DNA of 64,000 nucleotides from Hyphomicrobium_A sp963776675 (GTDB taxonomy: Bacteria > Pseudomonadota > Alphaproteobacteria > Rhizobiales > Hyphomicrobiaceae), in contig CAVZNR010000027.1 of NCBI GenBank assembly GCA_963776675.1, positions 62,001 through 126,000 of the forward strand, written 5' to 3'. The notes under the pieces were generated by a model that worked only from the letters and a program-made list of their open reading frames with translations, made no database searches and was not told where the DNA came from. Of this stretch, positions 41,172 to 52,661 are shown one piece after another. Numbering within the stretch: the first letter of the stretch is position 1; every line of letters begins with the position of its first letter. Made by a program: the position numbers and the translations under genes.

Positions 41172-42395
41172 CAGACCAAGGCCGGTGCCGACGCCCGGCC
41201 GTTGCGCCGACACGAAGGGGATGAACACGTAGTTCACCAGCTCAGGCGGTATTCCTTCGCCGGTGTCGGTAACCAGAACGCTGTTGGTGTTTACCCCACG
41301 CCGGAGACGGATGGTCAGGCTATTGTCGTCGCCATCCCGCGCCTCGATGGCGCGAAGACCGTTCTTCATCAGATTGAACAGCACGTGCGTCATCAACAGG
41401 TCCGAGCCGCGGAACTCGAAATCCTCCTCGATTTCCGGGCGGATGAGCTCGCGCTGATGTGGCTTGAAGTGATAGCGATCGATCGCCATCGACACGATGT
41501 TGCTCATGCGGTGCAGCTCGGTCGGCGGCGCTCGACGATGGTGCTGCGCCACGTTGCTCAACAGCAGATCGATCACCGAGTTGGCAGAGGTGATGTGCTG
41601 GCGCACGCGCCGGTGCGAGGACATGAGACGATCCCTCGCGTCTGATTGCGGTAGCTTCGCCAGAAGCCGCTCGCAGCCGTCGGCCTCGAAGCGAATACCA
41701 GTAAGCGGCGTGCGGCATTCATGCGCCACCTGGCTCGCCAGCGACGCGGCGGCCTTGAGCTTCTCCTGCGCGATGACATTGTCGCCGTAAGCGAGGCCGA
41801 TGAAGCCCGTGAGCGCAAAGACCAGAATTGGCAGCGTCGTCCAATATCCGACCGGAATGGGACTGCCGTGCGTCGAGATCAGATAAGCGCCCAGCGCAGC
41901 GACCGATCCGATCACCAGCACGATGATGGCGTTGAGCAGGTCATAGAGCAGCACCACGTAGATGAGCGCCGCCAGCGTCGACATCTGCCAGGTCGCGTTG
42001 CTGTGGTTGAACAGCAGCATCAGCGTGAAGAAGAACGGCAGACAGTAGAGATAGGTGAAGTACGCGAATGCCACCTGATAGCGTCGCAGAGGGGCTGGCC
42101 AAAACCCACTCAGCGCAATCATGAAACAGAGCACGGTTCCGATGCCGCGCAGCGTAATGCTCTCATAGGGTTGCGGGAGAACGTACGCCCACACCAGATA
42201 GAAGATCGGGAACCCGAAGACGCCGATGACGGCGGCGGCCCGGATCTTGCGCTCCGCATGGGCGTGATACTCCACGTATCGACGCGCGCAATCGCGGAAC
42301 CAGCGCTTGAGCAGGAACGTTCGATTGACCTTGGGCACGCCAGCAGCGGCCGTGCCACCCGGACGCGGAGTCCAATGTTCCGACAATTGTAACAT
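41040..42395 (-). CDS. CqsS/LqsS-type six-helix sensor histidine kinase
   Basis: The 451-residue kinase has about six membrane helices (residues 53-205). It carries the CqsS-like stretches GVFGFPIFYLVWAYVLPQPY and YCLPFFFTLMLLFN. The kinase core shows the H-box VAHECRTPLTG (His225), N-box VLFNLMKNGLRA, G1 DTGEGIPPE and G2 GTGLGLSFCRMI. Unlike Vibrio CqsS it has no receiver domain, as in Legionella LqsS. It should sense an alpha-hydroxyketone and pass phosphate to the divergent regulator. It converges on and overlaps the synthase by 132 bp. ATG 42395 has a weak ribosome site. Confidence 0.92.
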   Translation of the reverse strand: MLQLSEHWTPRPGGTAAAGVPKVNRTFLLKRWFRDCARRYVEYHAHAERKIRAAAVIGVFGFPIFYLVWAYVLPQPYESITLRGIGTVLCFMIALSGFWPAPLRRYQVAFAYFTYLYCLPFFFTLMLLFNHSNATWQMSTLAALIYVVLLYDLLNAIIVLVIGSVAALGAYLISTHGSPIPVGYWTTLPILVFALTGFIGLAYGDNVIAQEKLKAAASLASQVAHECRTPLTGIRFEADGCERLLAKLPQSDARDRLMSSHRRVRQHITSANSVIDLLLSNVAQHHRRAPPTELHRMSNIVSMAIDRYHFKPHQRELIRPEIEEDFEFRGSDLLMTHVLFNLMKNGLRAIEARDGDDNSLTIRLRRGVNTNSVLVTDTGEGIPPELVNYVFIPFVSAQRPGVGTGLGLSFCRMIVEGCGGVISCQSKRNVGTTFIIELPAVTHAAGDAPGS

Positions 42396-42428
42396 TTAAA
42401 CTTTTAACCGTGAGCGTACCGGATCCGA

Positions 42429-42462
42429 TACGAAAGCGTAGTACGAAAGCCCTTACGGAAAG
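42429..42462 (+). repeat. Three tandem TACGAAAGC-like repeats between kinase and regulator
   Basis: TACGAAAGC occurs at 42429-42437 and 42442-42450, and the variant TACGGAAAG at 42454-42462. The spacing is 13 and 12 bp. They fill the short divergent region between the sensor kinase and the response regulator and could be an operator for either gene. The overlap with an upstream GTG supports the later ATG as the regulator start. Confidence 0.45.
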
Positions 42463-42491
42463 TGTCTCAATGGGCGCGCGGCCCGAGGATC

Positions 42492-43475
42492 ATGACTCCA
42501 TTCTATCATCCGACATCAATTCTCGTTTTGGACGACGATCCGCTATTCCTGGAAAGCCTGGATTTCCAGTTTAGCGACGAGTTGAGCTGTCAAACGTTTA
42601 CGCGCCCCGATGCAGCGCTCGAGCATCTGCGCGCGCAGGCCCGGCAGCATCCGGACTTCAGCCGCTACTTCAAGGACTGCTCGGAGATGGATCTCGGCTC
42701 CGAGAGCCGTCACGGCGACCGCCTGCTGCGTCTGCAGCTCTCCGAGCTGCGCTCGATGGTCGACGATCACTCGCGCCACCAGCGCGTCTCCGTCGCCGTC
42801 GTCGACTTCGACATGCCGAAAATGACCGGTGTCCAGTTCTGCCGCGCCGTTCGCGATCTGCCGGTAAAGACGATCCTTCTGACCGGCAAGGCCGGGCTCG
42901 AGACCGCCATATCGGCCTTCAACGAGGGTGTGATCGATTGCTTCCTGCAGAAGCAGGATGCCAACGTTTCGATCGCACTGCGCCGCGAGATCAAGCGCTT
43001 GCAGGGGGAGTATTTCGAGGAAATCTCCGACCCCATTCAGTGCGCTCTGGCCCTGCAGAAACCCAGTTTTTTTTCCGATCCGGAGTTCATAAAGCTGTTC
43101 AACGAGGTCTCGGAAGAGAACGGCGTCGTCGAGCACTACGTGTGCTCCGCTCCTCCCGGCGTCATGCTGCGCGACGCGGAAGGCAATGAGTCCTTCCTCC
43201 TGGTCTGCGACAACGACGCGGCAAAGAGCCAGTGCGAGGTCGCAGAGGATCGCAGCGCCCCTTCCGACATGCTGCAGCTGCTGCGCACGCGGAAAGCGCA
43301 GGCGTGGTTCCCCACGCAGGAAGGCTTCTACCATCCCGACTTCGAGGCGGAGTGGGCGCGCTACATCTGGCCGGCGCAATTGCTGCCGGGCTCGGGCTCT
43401 TGGAGCTACAGCTACATCCAGCACGAATGCCCGGTCGAAGAGGTCTTGCACGAGCAAGGCCAGCAGAGCGCCTGA
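42492..43475 (+). CDS. LqsR-type response regulator without a recognisable DNA-binding domain
   Basis: The 327-residue protein has a receiver domain: SILVLDDDPLF (acidic pocket), VAVVDFDMPKMTG with phospho-acceptor Asp105, ILLTGKAG (Thr131) and FLQKQD (Lys154). About 45 extra residues sit between beta-2 and beta-3, so the acceptor lies near 105 rather than near 55, as I recall for Legionella LqsR. The C-terminal half (about 185-327; YVCSAPPGVMLRDAEGNESF) shows no HTH or enzyme motif I recognise. ATG 42492 has GAGG 3 nt upstream; GTG 42462 would add ten residues. It is divergent from the kinase. Confidence 0.85.
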   Translation: MTPFYHPTSILVLDDDPLFLESLDFQFSDELSCQTFTRPDAALEHLRAQARQHPDFSRYFKDCSEMDLGSESRHGDRLLRLQLSELRSMVDDHSRHQRVSVAVVDFDMPKMTGVQFCRAVRDLPVKTILLTGKAGLETAISAFNEGVIDCFLQKQDANVSIALRREIKRLQGEYFEEISDPIQCALALQKPSFFSDPEFIKLFNEVSEENGVVEHYVCSAPPGVMLRDAEGNESFLLVCDNDAAKSQCEVAEDRSAPSDMLQLLRTRKAQAWFPTQEGFYHPDFEAEWARYIWPAQLLPGSGSWSYSYIQHECPVEEVLHEQGQQSA

Positions 43476-43818
43476 GCGTTTGCGCACCCGCGATAGCGGC
43501 CGACCAAGCTCGGATGCCCGCCATGCTTCGTAACGTCGCAGTGGCCGCGTTGCCCGCGGTCTGAGGCGATGGCATCAGGAATCCTGAACCACCAGCACCC
43601 GGGGCCGACATAGGTTGATGGTCGGCAACAGATTTTGACTCGAGTGCAGCCGCGCTGCGTTAAGGGGACGGCCCCGGCAAAGGCCAGTAGATCTGGGGCT
43701 TTCGTGCGCTAAGACTTTATAAACGCTTCAAGTTGATTCCCCTTCAATTAGTAATGTAGAGATGATCGCGCTTTAGGATGGTTGCGTAAACGGCTGGAGC
43801 TTCTAGGAAAATTATCTC
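43476..43818 (+). other. 343-bp intergenic region before the GGDEF-EAL gene
   Basis: No convincing gene is seen. The second half (from about 43700) becomes AT-rich, with a TTTATAA stretch near 43715, and probably holds the promoter of the GGDEF-EAL gene. AGGAAA lies 9 nt before its GTG start. No terminator with a clear U-run was found after the response regulator. Confidence 0.4.
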
Positions 43819-45733
43819 GTGACTCAGAGCGCTCTCAAGCTTGCGCTCGGTACACCGAGACAAGCGGGCCCCGACGAGGGGCCGATCGGACCGCAGTGCG
43901 ATCCGAGCGCGGAGGCTGTCGTCCCGACCCAAGATCTTAAACAACAGCTCGCGGACGCGTTGCGCCGCAACCAAGCGCTTGAGCGGCTCAACACGTGCTT
44001 CGAGGCGGCGCTCAACCATATGGGGCGCGGGCTCTCCATGTTCGATGCCGATCAGCGACTTGTGGTCTGCAACAAGGCGTACGCGGGCATCTACTTCCTG
44101 CCCGACGAGCTGACGCGGCCAGGCACGGCGCTCGCAGATATTCTGGCATTTCACATGTCTCGCACCACCGGGGAGCCCCCGGGGCCCGCCAGCATCGCGA
44201 ACTGGATCGAGCAGCATGTGGCAAGGCTCGCCCAGGAGGGCAAGCGCGAGGAAGTCCAAAACCTCAACGATGGCCGCGTGATCCGCGTGACGTACCACCA
44301 GCTCGAAGGCGGCGGGTGGGTCGACATGCAGGAGGACATCACTGCCCAGCGCCAGTCCGACGAAAAGATCGAATGGCTCGCGCGACACGACACGCTGACC
44401 GAAATCCCCAACCGCTTCCATTTCCGCGAATGCCTCGTGCAGCAGTTCGAGTGCTACGACCCGCGGCTCGGATTTGCCCTGCACTGGATCGACCTCGATC
44501 ACTTCAAGGAGATCAACGACAAGTACGGCCACATCGTCGGCGACGGCCTTTTGAAGAGCGTCGCCAACAGGCTCAAGAGCAGCCTGCGTTCCGGCGACAT
44601 CGTCGGCCGCCTGGGCGGGGACGAGTTTGCGATCCTGCAGGTCGGCATCGACCGCGAGGAGCTGGCCGACAGCCTTGCCCATCGCGTGCTCGAGAACATT
44701 CGCCGGCCCCACGATATCCTTGGGCACCGCCTGCATACGGAGGCGAGCATCGGCGTGGCTCTTGCTCCTAAGCATGGCCAGGATCCCGAGCAGCTATTTG
44801 CCAGCGCCGACATGGCGCTCTATCGCGCCAAGTCCTTGGGCCGCGGCGTCCAGTCCGTATTTGCGCCCAATCAGTCCGGCGGCGGCGCTGCGGAAAACCC
44901 GCTCAAGAACGAGCTGCGACTTGCTGTGGAGCGCAAGGAGCTGGTGCTCCACTATCACCCGATTGTCGATTTGCACGAGGAGAAGGTTTCGAACTTCGAA
45001 GCGCTTATGCGCTGGAAGCATCCGAGCCGCAGGCTTGATCCCACCGTCGGAGTTCATTCCCATCGCCGAGGAGACCGGCCTTATCGTCGAGATGGGGAGC
45101 TGGGCCCTGAGGCAGGCATGCATCGATGCCAAGAGCTGGCCGGACAACATCAAGGTCTCCGTCAACCTTTCGGCGGTGCAGATCGAAAGCTGCGACGTCT
45201 TCGAGGTCGTCTCGCGCACGCTGCAGGAGACCAATCTGGAGCCGCAGCGGCTGCAATTGGAAATTACGGAGACAGTGCTGCTGCGCGACCGTTCGCGCAC
45301 GCAGGAGGTCTTGAAGAAGCTGGATAATTACGGCGTGACAATTACGCTCGACGACTTCGGGACGTGCTTTGCGACGCTCAACTATCTGCGCAGCTTCCCC
45401 TTCAAGAAGATCAAGATCGACCGCAGCTTCGTGCGCGATATTCCCGAGCACCACGACTGCGTCGCCATCGTGAAGTCCGTCGGCGACCTCGCGCGCGAGC
45501 TCAACATGCGCTCGGTGGCCGAGGGCGTGGAGACGGCGGCAAGCCTCAACGCTGTAAGGGCGGCCGGCTACGACGAGGCGCAAGGCTTCTACTTCAGCCC
45601 CCCGGTTCCCGTCCGGGCCGTGCAGCGCGCTATCAATCAGTGCAAGCTACGCATGACCAACGTCAACGCGATCGCACCCGATGCGGTCAAGACGACGCGC
45701 AAGGGACCGCAGCGCACATACCGGCGCTCCTGA
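43819..45733 (+). pseudogene. PAS-GGDEF-EAL cyclic-di-GMP protein with a one-base frame disruption
   Basis: The first frame (502 codons, GTG 43819) gives an N-terminal PAS-like domain (NHMGRGLSMFDADQRLVVCN), then a GGDEF domain with intact GGDEF and an RSGD inhibitory site, and the start of an EAL domain (NFEALMRWKHPSR). Near 45031 one extra base shifts the frame. The rest of EAL continues in another frame to 45733: LIPPSEFIPIAEETG, SVNLSAVQI, EITETVLL, TLDDFGT, IKIDRSFV, AEGVETA. Without the extra base the protein has 637 residues and all catalytic residues for making and breaking c-di-GMP. As it stands the EAL half is lost. It lies beside the quorum-sensing genes. Confidence 0.88.
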
Positions 45734-45754
45734 GCACGTTCTCTCAGATCGGAG

Positions 45755-46726
45755 CTAGGCGTCCACCGCGATGCGGCTCTTGAGCTCATCGGGCATGCCG
45801 AAGTGCCCGAAGTAGCGCGGATCAATTCTCTCGACCGGCATAATGATCAGCACGTCGGTGGTGCCGAACTGGCGATCGATGACGGCGCCGTCGCCGACAA
45901 AGGCGCCGAGCCGCAAATAGCCCTTGATCAGCGGCGGCAGCGCCTTGAGCGCGGCCTTGGGATCGACCTTCTCGCGCGCAAGCCGGTCCATGGGCACGTA
46001 CAGCCGCTCGTGCGCGCGGCAGCGCCATTCCGGCGGCGCCAGCGCGTTGTGGTGCAGGAAGCTAAGCGCCATGGCATGCTCGTCGGGATCGGTGCCTGGC
46101 AGGCTCGCGCATCCGATCATCACGTCGATCTTGTGCTCTCGCACGTAGGTCCACAGCCCGTGCCACAACAGCTCGACAGTGCGCTTATTGCGATACGGCT
46201 CAAGCACGCAGGAGCGGCCGAGCTCCATGAAGCTGTAGTGCGGAGACCGCGCCGCAATGAGGGGTGCGATGTCGTATTCACTCTGGGAATAGAAACCAAG
46301 GGTGCGCTCCGCAATCTCCTGGCGCAGAACGCGATAGGTGCCGACGACCTTCTGCGGCCTTAGTCCGCTCCAGGCGTCTCCCGTCGCGTAGGGCTGCTCA
46401 TCGACGACGAGGAGGTGGTCGCAGACCGCGTCGTAAGGATCCTCGTCCCGCCGGCGCAGCTCCGCACGCAGCGTGGGAATTGCCGACATCTCTTCGTAGA
46501 ATACCTGGTAGCGCAGCCGCTGGGCCAGACGGATCTCGCGTCGCTTGCGGGCCAGGCGAACCTCAAGGTTGCCGATCTTGCCGTAGACCTTGTCCGGCTT
46601 GCGAATGGGAAAGGACGCGCCTCGTCCGTCACGCAATGCCCGCAACGCCAAAAAACCGCGCGGAACTGCCTGCCATGTTGGGCTGCTCGCCAAACGGCTG
46701 GCCATGCGGCGCGCCGTGTACCTCAT
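45755..46726 (-). CDS. olsB: L-ornithine N-alpha-acyltransferase OlsB-like
   Basis: OlsB makes lyso-ornithine lipid from ornithine and 3-hydroxyacyl-ACP, the first step to phosphorus-free ornithine lipids. The 323-residue protein shows the GNAT-like pattern IRLAQRLRYQVFYEEM, CDHLLVVDE, GTYRVLRQE, FMELGRSCVLEPYRNKRTVELLWHGL and a C-terminal GYLRLGAFVGDGAVID. ATG 46726 has AGGGGAG upstream and is preferred to longer frames. No olsA is adjacent; the plsC-like gene at 19695 is a different acyltransferase. Confidence 0.88.
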   Translation of the reverse strand: MRYTARRMASRLASSPTWQAVPRGFLALRALRDGRGASFPIRKPDKVYGKIGNLEVRLARKRREIRLAQRLRYQVFYEEMSAIPTLRAELRRRDEDPYDAVCDHLLVVDEQPYATGDAWSGLRPQKVVGTYRVLRQEIAERTLGFYSQSEYDIAPLIAARSPHYSFMELGRSCVLEPYRNKRTVELLWHGLWTYVREHKIDVMIGCASLPGTDPDEHAMALSFLHHNALAPPEWRCRAHERLYVPMDRLAREKVDPKAALKALPPLIKGYLRLGAFVGDGAVIDRQFGTTDVLIIMPVERIDPRYFGHFGMPDELKSRIAVDA

Positions 46727-46905
46727 CCTGCGTCTCCCCTTGTCCCTACCGTGCCCGATTTCACGGCGCAGCCCAACTGCCCTTAGCCAAGCGACCTTGC
46801 GTTTCCCCCGTGGCAGGGGCGCGAGCACCCGCGTTTTTATCAATGGCCATGGGCGGATAGCACGATTCCATGACAGACTTGAGATAGCCCCCCGGCGACC
46901 AGATC

Positions 46906-49347
<2,442 letters not shown>

Positions 49348-49397
49348 ACATGGGCGACGTTGCGAAACGCTGAAGCGGGATGGTTAATATCGGCGGG

Positions 49398-49628
49398 TCA
49401 CTTAGCGTCAGAAGAGCGCGGTGCGGCGTCCAGCGGGCGCGCGGCCTCCACCGTCATCAGCGGAACCCCATTGCGTATGGGATAGGCGAGGCCGGCGGCG
49501 CGGCTGATCAGCTCTTGGCGGGTGGCATCGTACTCGAGCGTGGTCTTGGTCAACGGGCACACCAGGATCTCGAGCAGCTTGGGATCGACCCGCTCGGGTG
49601 CCAAATCCTTTTCTGACGTGCCACTCAT
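49398..49628 (-). CDS. Trm112-family small protein
   Basis: The 76-residue protein (MSGTSEKDLAPERVDPKLLE) has the Trm112/DUF343 pattern LLEILVCPLTKTTLEYD and ELISRAAGLAYPIRNGVPLM. Only the first of the usual zinc Cys positions is kept. Eukaryotic Trm112 activates methyltransferases; bacterial homologues (YcaR type) are little characterised. It lies 19 nt downstream of the LON-domain gene, in a run with the CnoX-like gene. Confidence 0.88.
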   Translation of the reverse strand: MSGTSEKDLAPERVDPKLLEILVCPLTKTTLEYDATRQELISRAAGLAYPIRNGVPLMTVEAARPLDAAPRSSDAK

Positions 49629-49647
49629 TGCCTGCGCTCTCTGGGCT

Positions 49648-50337
49648 CTACTGCAGGGTGCTGCCGCTGCTGCCGCTGGAGGCGAGCTCCATCTCGGCAA
49701 GCGCCACCAGAACGTCGGCCCGGCGCTTCAGATCCTCGGCTTCGAGCAGGGCCTGCTTCTCCTCCGGTCCGTACGGGCACATAACACACAGGGCGTTGAT
49801 CAGAAACTCGCTGGAGGCCCGCTGGATTGCCGCCCAATCAGCCTCCAGCCGGTTGGCGTCGAGATACGAGCGCAGCACCCGCAAAAGGTTCGTGCGGTCC
49901 ACCTGGTCCTCGCCCAGCCCTTCGCTCAGATCGGACGCAAAGCGGTCATAGCTCACGCTCGCCACGCGATAGGGACGATCGGTGACGGCCTCGTCGAGGA
50001 CCTCATAGCGGGCGATGCCCGTGAGCGTGATGACGAGCCGCCCGTCATCGACCTCCTGATAGCTCGTCACGCGCCCTACGCAGCCGACGCCGCGCAGCTC
50101 GACCGAGCGGCCGAGCGGGCTTTCCTCCTCGTCATCGAGGTTGTCGTCGTGTAGCGGCTGCACGATCCCGATCAGCCGGTCGCCCGACATCACGTCGTCG
50201 ATCATCTCCAGATAGCGCGGCTCGAACACGTTGAGGGGCAAAGTCGCGCGCGGGAGCAGGATGGCGCCCCGCAACGGAAACAAGGGGATGCGGGGCGGAA
50301 GGTCTGCTGGGCGCCTATAGCGATCAGTGGGTGACAA
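49648..50337 (-). CDS. LON peptidase substrate-binding domain protein
   Basis: The 229-residue protein consists of an N-terminal LON domain only (IPLFPLRGAILLPRATLPLNVFEPRYLEMI, GCVGRVTSYQEVDDGRLVITLTG). It has no ATPase or protease part. Such stand-alone proteins occur next to thioredoxin-like and Trm112-like genes in alphaproteobacteria; a substrate or adaptor role is inferred. The start is TTG at 50337, 33 nt after the CnoX-like stop. Confidence 0.88.
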   Translation of the reverse strand: MSPTDRYRRPADLPPRIPLFPLRGAILLPRATLPLNVFEPRYLEMIDDVMSGDRLIGIVQPLHDDNLDDEEESPLGRSVELRGVGCVGRVTSYQEVDDGRLVITLTGIARYEVLDEAVTDRPYRVASVSYDRFASDLSEGLGEDQVDRTNLLRVLRSYLDANRLEADWAAIQRASSEFLINALCVMCPYGPEEKQALLEAEDLKRRADVLVALAEMELASSGSSGSTLQ

Positions 50338-50370
50338 GGGGCCACTTTCCTTCCCGGCTCGAATAGCCCT

Positions 50371-51282
50371 TTACGAAAACAGCAGAGACGACAAGCGCCG
50401 CCGGCCATCGACGGTAGCAGGGTCCTTCGGCCCCCACGCCTCGAAGAATTGCACGAGCTGCTTGCGGGCGGCCTCCTCGTTCCAGGTGCGCTGGCGCCCC
50501 ACCAGATCGAGGAGATGTTCGACCGCTTCCGCCTTATTGCCGCGCGCCGCGTGCGCCACGGCGAGATCGAAGCGCGCCTGATTGTCGGCGGGATCGGCGC
50601 TGAGCCGCGCCTCGAGCGCGGCGCGGTTGTCTTCGGGGCCCGCTTTGTTGGCAAGCTCCAGCGCCGCCTTGACGCGCTCCACGGCGGCAACGTTCTTGGC
50701 GTCGGGTGGAATGAGGCCGATCATCTGTTCGGCACGGGCAAAGTCGCCCGTTTTGACGTAGCAGCTCGCCAGGCCGGCAAGCGCGGCGGGATCCTGCTGG
50801 TTTTCTTGCAGCACCGCCGCATAGAGCTCTGCGGCCGATTGCACGTCGCCGTCCTCGAGCGCTTGATCGGCAGCGGCGAGAGCCCCTGCGAGGTCCTCCT
50901 GAGAATCATCTCCGAGCAGACGCTCGATGAAAGCGCGCACGGCACTTTCGGGCTGCGCACCCATGAAGCCGTCGAGCGGCCGACCGTCACGAAAGGCATA
51001 GACGGTGGGCAGCGACTGGATACGCAGCTGGCCCGCGATTGCGGGATGCTCGTCGACATTGATGGTGACCATGCGGACCTTGCCGCCATAGCTCGTGACC
51101 ACCTTCTCCAGCACCGGGGTCAGTTGCTTGCACGGCCCGCACCACGCCGCCCAGAAGTCGACGATGACGAGGACCGTCTGCGACGCCTCGATCACGTCCT
51201 TGGCGAACCCGGACGTCGTCGAGCTTTTGATGAGCTCTGGATCCGCGGTTGCGGCCGATCCCTTGAGAGCCCCGAAATCCAT
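50371..51282 (-). CDS. CnoX/YbbN-type thioredoxin with TPR tail
   Basis: The 303-residue protein has a thioredoxin domain (VIVDFWAAWCGPCKQLTPVLE) with the WCGPC active site, followed by tetratricopeptide-like repeats (about residues 130-300). The CnoX family links redox protection to chaperone hand-over to GroEL and DnaK. Unlike E. coli CnoX, which lacks the full motif, both Cys are present, so disulfide reductase activity is expected. It heads the run toward the LON and Trm112-like genes. Confidence 0.9.
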   Translation of the reverse strand: MDFGALKGSAATADPELIKSSTTSGFAKDVIEASQTVLVIVDFWAAWCGPCKQLTPVLEKVVTSYGGKVRMVTINVDEHPAIAGQLRIQSLPTVYAFRDGRPLDGFMGAQPESAVRAFIERLLGDDSQEDLAGALAAADQALEDGDVQSAAELYAAVLQENQQDPAALAGLASCYVKTGDFARAEQMIGLIPPDAKNVAAVERVKAALELANKAGPEDNRAALEARLSADPADNQARFDLAVAHAARGNKAEAVEHLLDLVGRQRTWNEEAARKQLVQFFEAWGPKDPATVDGRRRLSSLLFS

Positions 51283-51436
51283 CTATGTCTCCTTGCAGCG
51301 GCGCGGCGTTCCTCAATTACTCAATAGCAAAACCTCTGCGCAGAGCCTAATCGCCGTTTGGGCCGAAAAGGCGGATCTCACGAGGCTTCTCCCGGCTACA
51401 TCGTGCCGACCAGGGCGCCCTGCAAGGCGCCGGCAC

Positions 51437-51955
51437 TCAAGTGCTCGCCCCACCCACTCCCGTGGCGCCGACCGCGGCAATGCGTGGCTCGTGGCCACAG
51501 GAGCGAATGAACCGCATTAGATCGTCGCGCGCAATATTCGTCGTCGCCGTATTCTCCAGAGGATGGCAGTTGATGGTCTCGTGGCGCATCAGCTCCGAGT
51601 CGATCACCACGCGCACACGTCGACTGCCATCGTTGATGACGGCGAACGCCGTCACGGAGCCGGGCGTAACGCCGAGCGCCTCCATGAGCAGCTCGGGTTT
51701 GCCGAAGCTGAAGCGGCCGGCCCCCAGCGTGCGCGCCAACCCCTTGAGATCGACCCGCGTCGCCGCCTGCGCGACCACCAGGAATAGGTCGCCGTCTTCA
51801 TCCTTGAGAAACAGGTTTTTGGTATGGGCGCCTGGAAGCTCCTGCTCGAGCTTGCTGCTGTCGGCGACCGTGAAAAGAGCCTCGTGCTCGACCGTATGCG
51901 TTTCGATTCCCAGCTCGGTGAGCCGGTCGAACAGATCCTGGCGCGTGGCGGGCAT
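51437..51955 (-). CDS. Prolyl-tRNA editing-domain protein (ProX/YbaK type)
   Basis: The 172-residue stand-alone YbaK/EbsC domain has the pattern TVEHEALFTVADSSKLEQELPG, HTKNLFLKDEDG and GVTPGSVTAFAVIND. These proteins hydrolyse mischarged Ala-tRNA-Pro or related species; the ProXp-ala subtype is most likely. It stands 154 bp upstream of the CnoX-like gene, with the same direction. Confidence 0.88.
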   Translation of the reverse strand: MPATRQDLFDRLTELGIETHTVEHEALFTVADSSKLEQELPGAHTKNLFLKDEDGDLFLVVAQAATRVDLKGLARTLGAGRFSFGKPELLMEALGVTPGSVTAFAVINDGSRRVRVVIDSELMRHETINCHPLENTATTNIARDDLMRFIRSCGHEPRIAAVGATGVGGAST

Positions 51956-52133
51956 GAGGACGGAGCCTGGAACGTCTGCGGGAACGGGTCACTACCTAGC
52001 GGTTTGTCCCCGGCCCGCCAAGCCCACCGCAGCCGGCGATCCAAACCCAATAGATGGATCATGCGGTCTCACGCTTGCTGGTCGCCTGCCGCAGCGATAG
52101 CATCAGTCGGACACTGAGAGATTAGGAGGCACG

Positions 52134-52535
52134 ATGCCTGCAAGACTGATCATGCGTCTCGCCGCCGTGACCGTGCCACTGCTCGTCCTCTATGGCGCCG
52201 TCGCCGCCGCGGACCGCTGGGCCGCACTCGTTCCCAACCAGGAGAACAGCTCCACGGTGGTGTGGGCCACGAGCAAGGAGCAGGCGAAAAAGCTCGCCGT
52301 GCTCGCCTGCAAAGAGGTGTCGCAGACCTGCGCCGAGACACCGGCCAGCACCAACGGCATGGACCACGTGTTCGCGGTGATGTGCTGCTCGGACCCGAAG
52401 GCCGCCTGTGCCGCCGGCGTCGGCGCCAACCGCGACAAGGCGCTCAAGGAGGTCAAGAGCGTGCTCTCCGACGCCGGCTACGCCAAGTGCTCGCTGAAGA
52501 GCTACTTCAAGGCCGGAACGGGCGAGAAGGGCTGA
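52134..52535 (+). CDS. Small secreted cysteine-containing protein (DUF4189-like)
   Basis: The 133-residue protein has an N-terminal signal sequence (residues 1-25, cleavage after VAAA). The mature part begins DRWAALVPNQENSSTVVWAT and contains several Cys (LACKEVSQTCAE, MCCSDPKAACAAG, KCSLKSYFK) able to form disulfides in the periplasm. The ALACK...C pattern recalls DUF4189 proteins, but the match is weak. GGAGG precedes ATG 52134. It is followed by tRNA-Gly. Confidence 0.7.
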   Translation: MPARLIMRLAAVTVPLLVLYGAVAAADRWAALVPNQENSSTVVWATSKEQAKKLAVLACKEVSQTCAETPASTNGMDHVFAVMCCSDPKAACAAGVGANRDKALKEVKSVLSDAGYAKCSLKSYFKAGTGEKG

Positions 52536-52661
52536 AAACCGCCGCCGAGGCGGGGCGGACGGCCGATGCTGCGCTGCATGTTTGCGCGTCTTGCCAAGGA
52601 CCGGCAGTTGCGCCATAAGGCGTGTCCGCGCCCCCGGTCGGGCGGCGCCATACCCAAGGAT

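Noticed and set aside
45020..45045. Programmed frameshifting in the GGDEF-EAL gene
   Set aside because: No slippery heptamer or following structure is evident, and similar single-base insertions occur in unrelated genes of the window.
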